Shown here in pieces: positions 37,589 to 51,757 of a stretch of DNA of 51,757 nt (position 1 is its first letter; each line of letters opens with the position of its first letter). The DNA is taken from positions 1-51,757 of the forward strand of contig NZ_KQ058663.1 of the NCBI RefSeq assembly GCF_000982955.1. The letters run 5' to 3'. The notes below the pieces were generated by a model. That model did no database searches and was not told the DNA's origin. It worked only from the letters and a program-made list of their open reading frames with translations. The DNA comes from Micromonospora sp. HK10 (GTDB lineage Bacteria > Actinomycetota > Actinomycetes > Mycobacteriales > Micromonosporaceae). The position numbers and the translations under genes were made by a program.

Positions 37589-38183
37589 CGACCGCTGGCT
37601 GGGCGGCCCCGGCTACCTGATGGGCGACGCCGGCAGCGCCCTGGTGCTGACCACCCGGCCCAGCTTCGCCCGGCTGCTCGCCGTCGGTTCGGTCACCGTC
37701 GCCGACGCCGAGGAGCTGCACCGGGCCGGCGAACCGCTCTTCCCACCCGGACCCACCGCCGCGCGGCCGCTGGACTTCACCGCCCGCAGCGCCGAGTTCC
37801 GCCGGGCCGCCCTGCAGGGCGGCGCCGGCACCGCCGTGCTGATGGACATCCAGCGGCAGACCCTCCAGGTCGTCGACCGCACCCTCGCCGAGGCCGGCAT
37901 CGACATCAGCGACGTCACCCGGGTCGCCTACATGAACTACTCCCGCGAGATCGTCGAGCAGCGCTGCACCGCCGCGCTCGGCCTGCCGCTGTCGGCGTCC
38001 ACCTGGGACTGGGGGCGCGGGCTCGGGCACCTCGGCGCCAGCGACCAGGTCGCCGCGCTGGACCACCTGATCGGCACCGGACAGCTCGGCCCCGGCGACC
38101 ACCTGCTGATGCTCGGCGTGGGGCCGGGCGTCACGGTCTCCTGCGCCGTCGTCCAGATCATCCACGCACCGGCCTGGCAGTGA
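37143..38183 (+). CDS. KAS III-like acyltransferase, copy B (ChlB3-type), proposed aryl transfer to the discrete ACP
   Basis: 346 residues. Same architecture as copy A: Cys113 in HHGCNGM and the His296/Asp301 pair in GHLGASD, giving a Cys-His-Asp set. It directly precedes the iterative aromatic PKS, the arrangement seen for enzymes that move the finished aromatic acid from the PKS to a separate ACP for further modification. The first 446 bp are identical to copy A; the rest (from residue 149) is much more different, with substitutions such as SAEFRRAALQGGAG in place of GEAFQKQLADSPDA. Different C-terminal halves probably mean different acceptors. Confidence 0.9.
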   Translation: MRTPETFISGIGVWLPDIVSVEQAVADGHYPAEQVDLHGLTGAAVAGDTPAPQMALHAATQALTRAHHPPTNLDLLLYADSWHQGPDGWQPQYYLQHHLTGGTCLAVELHHGCNGMFTALELAASYLHAHPDRHTALLVAADNFGTPMIDRWLGGPGYLMGDAGSALVLTTRPSFARLLAVGSVTVADAEELHRAGEPLFPPGPTAARPLDFTARSAEFRRAALQGGAGTAVLMDIQRQTLQVVDRTLAEAGIDISDVTRVAYMNYSREIVEQRCTAALGLPLSASTWDWGRGLGHLGASDQVAALDHLIGTGQLGPGDHLLMLGVGPGVTVSCAVVQIIHAPAWQ

Positions 38184-38209
38184 CCGACGCCGCCGACCGG
38201 TCCACCCCG

Positions 38210-38218
38210 AAGGAGAGG
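38210..38218 (+). promoter_or_regulatory. Ribosome binding site deciding the start of the iterative PKS
   Basis: AAGGAGAGG, 6 bp before GTG 38225. It makes that codon more likely than the in-frame GTG at 38180, which overlaps the stop of copy B but has no ribosome site. Confidence 0.75.
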
Positions 38219-38224
38219 AATCCG

Positions 38225-43561
<5,337 letters not shown>

Positions 43562-43626
43562 CCGCCCCCGACCCCCGGCCCGCCCCGCCGGGGCGCCACC
43601 GGCACCCCCCAGGAGAGGAGAGAACC

Positions 43627-43887
43627 GTGTCCGAGGACGACGTCAGCGCCGCGTTGACGACCTTCATCAAGGAGAACCTCGCGCAGGACGCGCCGTACGA
43701 CATCGACGAGGACACCCCGCTGCTGGAGCTGGGCATCCTCGACTCGCTGAAGACGGCGATGCTGCTCAACTACATCCGCGACGGGCTCGGCACCCCGGTG
43801 CCGCCACAGCTGATCGACGCGGCCAACTTCCGGAGCATCCGGACCATCGCCGCGCTGGTCGGCAGCCTGACGAGCACACGGAACTGA
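43627..43887 (+). CDS. Discrete acyl carrier protein for the aromatic acid
   Basis: 86 residues from GTG 43627, with AGGAGAGGAGAG upstream (43611-43622). The phosphopantetheine attachment Ser is in LGILDSLKTAMLL. It lies between the iterative PKS and the halogenase, as in clusters where the aromatic acid is moved to a stand-alone ACP (ChlB2-type) and halogenated while bound. The halogenase start follows 11 bp after its stop. Confidence 0.93.
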   Translation: MSEDDVSAALTTFIKENLAQDAPYDIDEDTPLLELGILDSLKTAMLLNYIRDGLGTPVPPQLIDAANFRSIRTIAALVGSLTSTRN

Positions 43888-43898
43888 GGAGGCCGGAG

Positions 43899-45239
43899 AT
43901 GAGCGTGGACTACGACGTGGCGGTGATCGGCGGCGGGCCGGCCGGCTCGACCGTCGCCTCCTACCTGGCCGGAGCCGGCCTGTCGGTGGTGGTGTTCGAG
44001 AGCGAGCTGTTCCCCCGGGAACACGTCGGCGAGTCGCTGGTGCCGGCCACCACCCCGGTGCTCTCCGAGATCGGCGTGCTGGACGACGTCGAGGCGGCCG
44101 GCTTCCCGCGCAAGTACGGCGCGGCCTGGACGTCGGCCGAGTCGCGCAACGTGCCGCACAACGGCTTCACCGGCCTCGACCACGACTTCCGCGCCGCCGA
44201 GGTGATGTTCGTCGAGCGGGACCAGCCGGGCGTCGACCGGGATTACACCTTCCACGTCGACCGGGGCAAGTTCGACCTGATCCTGCTCAAGCACGCGGAG
44301 AGCCGCGGCGCGAAGGTCTTCTCCGGCGCGCGGGTGCTCAACGTGGACTTCGCCGACCCGGAGGCGGTGGCGCTGACGGTCCGGTTCGGCCCCCGCGAGG
44401 TGCCGTTCCGGGCCGGCATGGTGGTGGACGCCTCGGGCCGCAGCACGCTGCTCGGCCGGCAGCTCAGGTACAAGGTCTCCGACCCGGTCTTCAACCAGTA
44501 CGCCGTGCACACCTGGTTCGAGGGCCTGGACCGGGCGGCGGTCGCGCCGTCGGCGGAGAAGGAGGACTACATCTTCGTCCACTTCCTGCCGATCAAGGAC
44601 ACCTGGGTGTGGCAGATCCCGATCACCGACACCATCACCAGCGTCGGCGTGGTCACCCAGAAGAAGCTCTTCGCCGAGGCCAACACCGACCGGGAGGCGT
44701 TCTTCTGGGACTTCCTGTCCAGCCGGCCGGACCTGCACAAGGCGTTGCAGGACGCACAGCGGGTCCGCCCGTTCAAGGCCGAGGGCGACTACAGCTACTC
44801 CATGAAGGAGATCTGCGGCGACCGGTTCGTGCTGATCGGCGACGCGGCCCGGTTCGTCGACCCGATCTTCTCCAGCGGGGTGAGCGTGGCGCTGAACAGC
44901 GCCCGGATCGCGGCCAAGGACATCATCGCCGCCCACCGGGCCGGCGACTACGCCAAGACCCGGTTCGCCGGGTACGAGGAGAAGCTGCGCCGGGGCGTGC
45001 GCTACTGGTACGAGTTCATCTCCATCTACTACCGGCTCAACGTGCTCTTCACCGCCTTCGTCCAGGACCCGCGCTACCGCATCGACGTACTGAAGATGCT
45101 CCAGGGCGACGTCTACGACGACGAGGAGCCGAAGGCGCTGGTGGCCATGCGGGAGGCGGTGGCCGCGGTGGAGAACAACCCCGACCACCTCTGGCACCCG
45201 TACCTGGGGACGCTGCGCGCCCCCGCCGCGACCGCCTGA
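43899..45239 (+). CDS. FAD-dependent halogenase acting on the aromatic acyl group
   Basis: 446 residues. N-terminal FAD motif GGGPAG (residues 11-16) and the halogenase signature WVWQIP (236-241), which distinguishes these enzymes from monooxygenases. Lys72 in RKYGAAW is the likely hypohalous-acid-activating Lys of phenol- and pyrrole-type halogenases. GDAARFVDPIFSSGV matches the variant with ACP-tethered substrates. It would chlorinate the methylsalicylyl-ACP. A reduced-flavin supply (flavin reductase) is not encoded in the window. Confidence 0.95.
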   Translation: MSVDYDVAVIGGGPAGSTVASYLAGAGLSVVVFESELFPREHVGESLVPATTPVLSEIGVLDDVEAAGFPRKYGAAWTSAESRNVPHNGFTGLDHDFRAAEVMFVERDQPGVDRDYTFHVDRGKFDLILLKHAESRGAKVFSGARVLNVDFADPEAVALTVRFGPREVPFRAGMVVDASGRSTLLGRQLRYKVSDPVFNQYAVHTWFEGLDRAAVAPSAEKEDYIFVHFLPIKDTWVWQIPITDTITSVGVVTQKKLFAEANTDREAFFWDFLSSRPDLHKALQDAQRVRPFKAEGDYSYSMKEICGDRFVLIGDAARFVDPIFSSGVSVALNSARIAAKDIIAAHRAGDYAKTRFAGYEEKLRRGVRYWYEFISIYYRLNVLFTAFVQDPRYRIDVLKMLQGDVYDDEEPKALVAMREAVAAVENNPDHLWHPYLGTLRAPAATA

Positions 45240-45248
45240 TCCGACGTC

Positions 45249-45281
45249 GAAGCCCGGCCCGGGAGATCCGGGCCGGGCTTC
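45249..45281. terminator. Bidirectional terminator between halogenase and P450
   Basis: Perfect 14-bp stem (45249-45262 with 45268-45281) and loop GAGAT, located 9 bp after the halogenase stop and 17 bp before the end of the convergent P450 gene. Confidence 0.85.
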
Positions 45282-45298
45282 GGCGGTTGCGGGGTCGG

Positions 45299-46480
45299 TC
45301 AGCGCAACGCGACCGGCAGCGACTCCCAGCCGTTCATCAGGATGCTGGTCTGCCGGGTGAGCTGCTCGGCCGGCACGGCCAGCCGCAGCTTCGGGAACCG
45401 GGCCAGCAGCGTGCCGATGGCGATCCGCGCCTCCAGCCGGGCCAGCGGGGCACCCATGCAGTGGTGCAGCCCGTGCCCGAAGGACAGGTGGCCGTTCTTC
45501 TCCCGGCCGATGTCGAACCGCTCCGGCTCGGCGAAGAGCGCCGGGTCGTGGTTGGCCGCGACCAGCGAGATGAACACCATCTCCCCGCGCGGGATGGTGG
45601 CCCCGCCGATCGACACGTCCTCGGCGGCACGGCGCGGGGTGGCCATCCGCAGCGGCGCCTCGTAGCGGAGGAACTCCTCGATCGCGGTGGGCAGCCGCTC
45701 CGGGTCGGCCCGCACCGCGGCCAGCGACTCGGGATGGGTGAGCAGGTCGTGCACCCCGTTGCCGATCAGGTTGGTGGTGGTGGCGTGCCCGGCGATCAGC
45801 ATCAGGAACACCATCGAGGTCAGCTCGTCCTCGCTGAGCCGGTCCCCGCCGTCGCTGACCCCGACCAGACCGGAGAGCAGATCGTCGGCCGGCTCCCGGC
45901 GCTTGCGCTCGATCAGCGTGCGGGCGTACTCGACCAGCCTGGTGGCGGCGCCGATGAACTCCTCGGGCCGGGCCAGGGTGCCCTGGGTGATGGTGTTGGC
46001 CCAGCCCTGGAAGATCTCCGAATCGGCCGCCGGTACGCCGAGCAGCTCGGCGATCACCTGGAACGGCAGCGGAAAGGTCAACGCGGGCACCAGGTCGACC
46101 TCGTCCCGGTCGGCGAACGCGTCCAGCAGCCCGTCGGTCAGCTCCTGGATCCGCGGTGCCAGCGCGTCGGTGCGGCGGCGGGTGAAGGCGGCGCTGACCA
46201 GCTTGCGCAGCCGGCCGTGATCCGGCGGGTTGCTGTGCAGGACGTCGCTGCTCATCGCCAGGGCCAGCTCCGGCGGCAGGCCGGGATAGCCGCCCTCCAG
46301 CGGACCGTCCTTGATCAGGTGCGGGTGGGCGAGGGCCTGCCGGACCTCGTCGCCGTTGGTGATCAGCCAGGCGAGAGCGCCGTGCGGGAGGGCGATCTGC
46401 CGCACCGGCGCGGTGCGCCCCAGGACCGGGGCGTCGGTCAGGCTCGGGGGTTTCGACTTCAGCTCGGGTGACGGCGTCAT
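45299..46480 (-). CDS. Cytochrome P450 with AGHATT in the I helix
   Basis: 393 residues. Heme loop FGHGLHHCMG with Cys341 and the ExxR motif (EFLR) are intact. In the oxygen-activation motif the usual acidic residue is Ala (AGHATTTN), so proton delivery may differ from that of ordinary hydroxylases; similar changes occur in some polyketide P450s. Located convergent to the aromatic acid genes and divergent from the loading-module PKS. Substrate unknown: aglycone or aromatic acid are both possible. Confidence 0.94.
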   Translation of the reverse strand: MTPSPELKSKPPSLTDAPVLGRTAPVRQIALPHGALAWLITNGDEVRQALAHPHLIKDGPLEGGYPGLPPELALAMSSDVLHSNPPDHGRLRKLVSAAFTRRRTDALAPRIQELTDGLLDAFADRDEVDLVPALTFPLPFQVIAELLGVPAADSEIFQGWANTITQGTLARPEEFIGAATRLVEYARTLIERKRREPADDLLSGLVGVSDGGDRLSEDELTSMVFLMLIAGHATTTNLIGNGVHDLLTHPESLAAVRADPERLPTAIEEFLRYEAPLRMATPRRAAEDVSIGGATIPRGEMVFISLVAANHDPALFAEPERFDIGREKNGHLSFGHGLHHCMGAPLARLEARIAIGTLLARFPKLRLAVPAEQLTRQTSILMNGWESLPVALR

Positions 46481-46519
46481 CCCGCCATCGTCGGCGCGCC
46501 GACTAAAGGGGAGGCAAAG

Positions 46520-46546
46520 CTGACCGGCCCGGCCCGGGCCGGTCAG
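46520..46546. promoter_or_regulatory. Hairpin in the divergent P450/PKS control region
   Basis: Perfect 11-bp stem CTGACCGGCCC / GGGCCGGTCAG with loop GGCCC, in the 197-bp gap between the P450 start and the PKS start. It lies 40 bp upstream of the P450 start, where a terminator is not needed, so an operator or leader structure is more likely. The flanks contain AAAG and CTTTAA near both sides. No other gene is visible in this gap. Confidence 0.5.
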
Positions 46547-46677
46547 GAACGGCTTTAACGACCGACAAGGCCGCCGTTGGGGGCCGTGGGCACGCTGTCC
46601 AGCGCGCCGGGCGCCGGTGCCACCCCCGGGTGCGCCGACGGCGTCCGTACGAGGCCGAGTGAGGGGCAGTGATCCGC

Positions 46678-51757
<5,080 letters not shown>

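Noticed and set aside
38180..38224. GTG at 38180 as the start of the iterative PKS, overlapping the preceding stop
   Set aside because: It has no ribosome binding site, whereas GTG 38225 has AAGGAGAGG at ideal spacing and gives the usual N-terminus.

Overview
The window is about 51.8 kb of very GC-rich DNA with dense, overlapping genes, GTG starts and modular type I polyketide synthases (PKSs). This is typical of an actinomycete; a Micromonospora-like genus is my best guess, from gene style only. Almost all of it belongs to one biosynthetic gene cluster. The gene set points to a spirotetronate polyketide that carries a halogenated aromatic acyl group, i.e. chlorothricin or phocoenamicin type. 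Both ends of the window cut through PKS genes, so the cluster continues on both sides. I saw no tRNA, rRNA, insertion sequence or CRISPR array.

Layout. (1) 1-13040: the last three PKS modules. These are a module cut by the window edge (AT-DH-ER-KR-ACP), a KS-AT-DH-KR-ACP module, and a terminal KS-AT-ACP module with no reduction domains and no thioesterase. Coupled to them is a FAD protein resembling PyrE3-type decalin-forming [4+2] cyclases (13037-14545). (2) 14834-21390, leftward: sensor kinase and response regulator, DrrAB-like ABC transporter, CPA2 antiporter, and a KAS III-like acyltransferase (copy A). (3) 21479-26636, leftward: a small HTH gene, then a tightly packed MoxR ATPase / VWA protein / 13-residue-repeat protein cassette that runs into a 14-helix MFS exporter and ends at a strong hairpin. 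(4) 26727-31650: glycosyltransferase, AbyU/PyrI4-like spirotetronate cyclase, type II thioesterase, P450 and SARP regulator. (5) 32030-37072: a complete tetronate cassette (KAS III, FkbH-like glyceryl-ACP synthase, ACP, E2-like acyltransferase, alpha/beta hydrolase). (6) 37143-45239: an aromatic acid cassette (KAS III-like acyltransferase copy B, iterative 6-methylsalicylate-type PKS, discrete ACP, flavin halogenase), followed by a second P450. (7) 46678 to the end: the loading module (KSQ-AT-ACP) and first extension module of the macrolide-chain PKS.

How it fits together (inference from families). The KSQ loading module starts the chain with acetate. The terminal module releases nothing itself and leaves a beta-ketoacyl-ACP. 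The FkbH-like enzyme puts a glyceryl unit on the small ACP, and the tetronate KAS III joins the two and closes the tetronate ring. The E2-like enzyme and the hydrolase then acetylate and eliminate to give the exocyclic methylene. The PyrE3-like and AbyU/PyrI4-like proteins would form the decalin and the spiro ring by two [4+2] cycloadditions. The iterative PKS makes a methylsalicylate-like acid, copy B moves it to the discrete ACP, the halogenase chlorinates it, and copy A would place it on a sugar added by the glycosyltransferase. No deoxysugar biosynthesis genes are in the window.

The most unusual observations are: a 446-bp perfectly identical inverted repeat shared by the two KAS III-like genes, starting exactly at their start codons; the MoxR/VWA/repeat-protein cassette apparently co-transcribed with the exporter; a terminal PKS module that keeps only a KR-associated linker remnant; and tandem repeats inside the iterative PKS DH domain and between the two domains of the histidine kinase.
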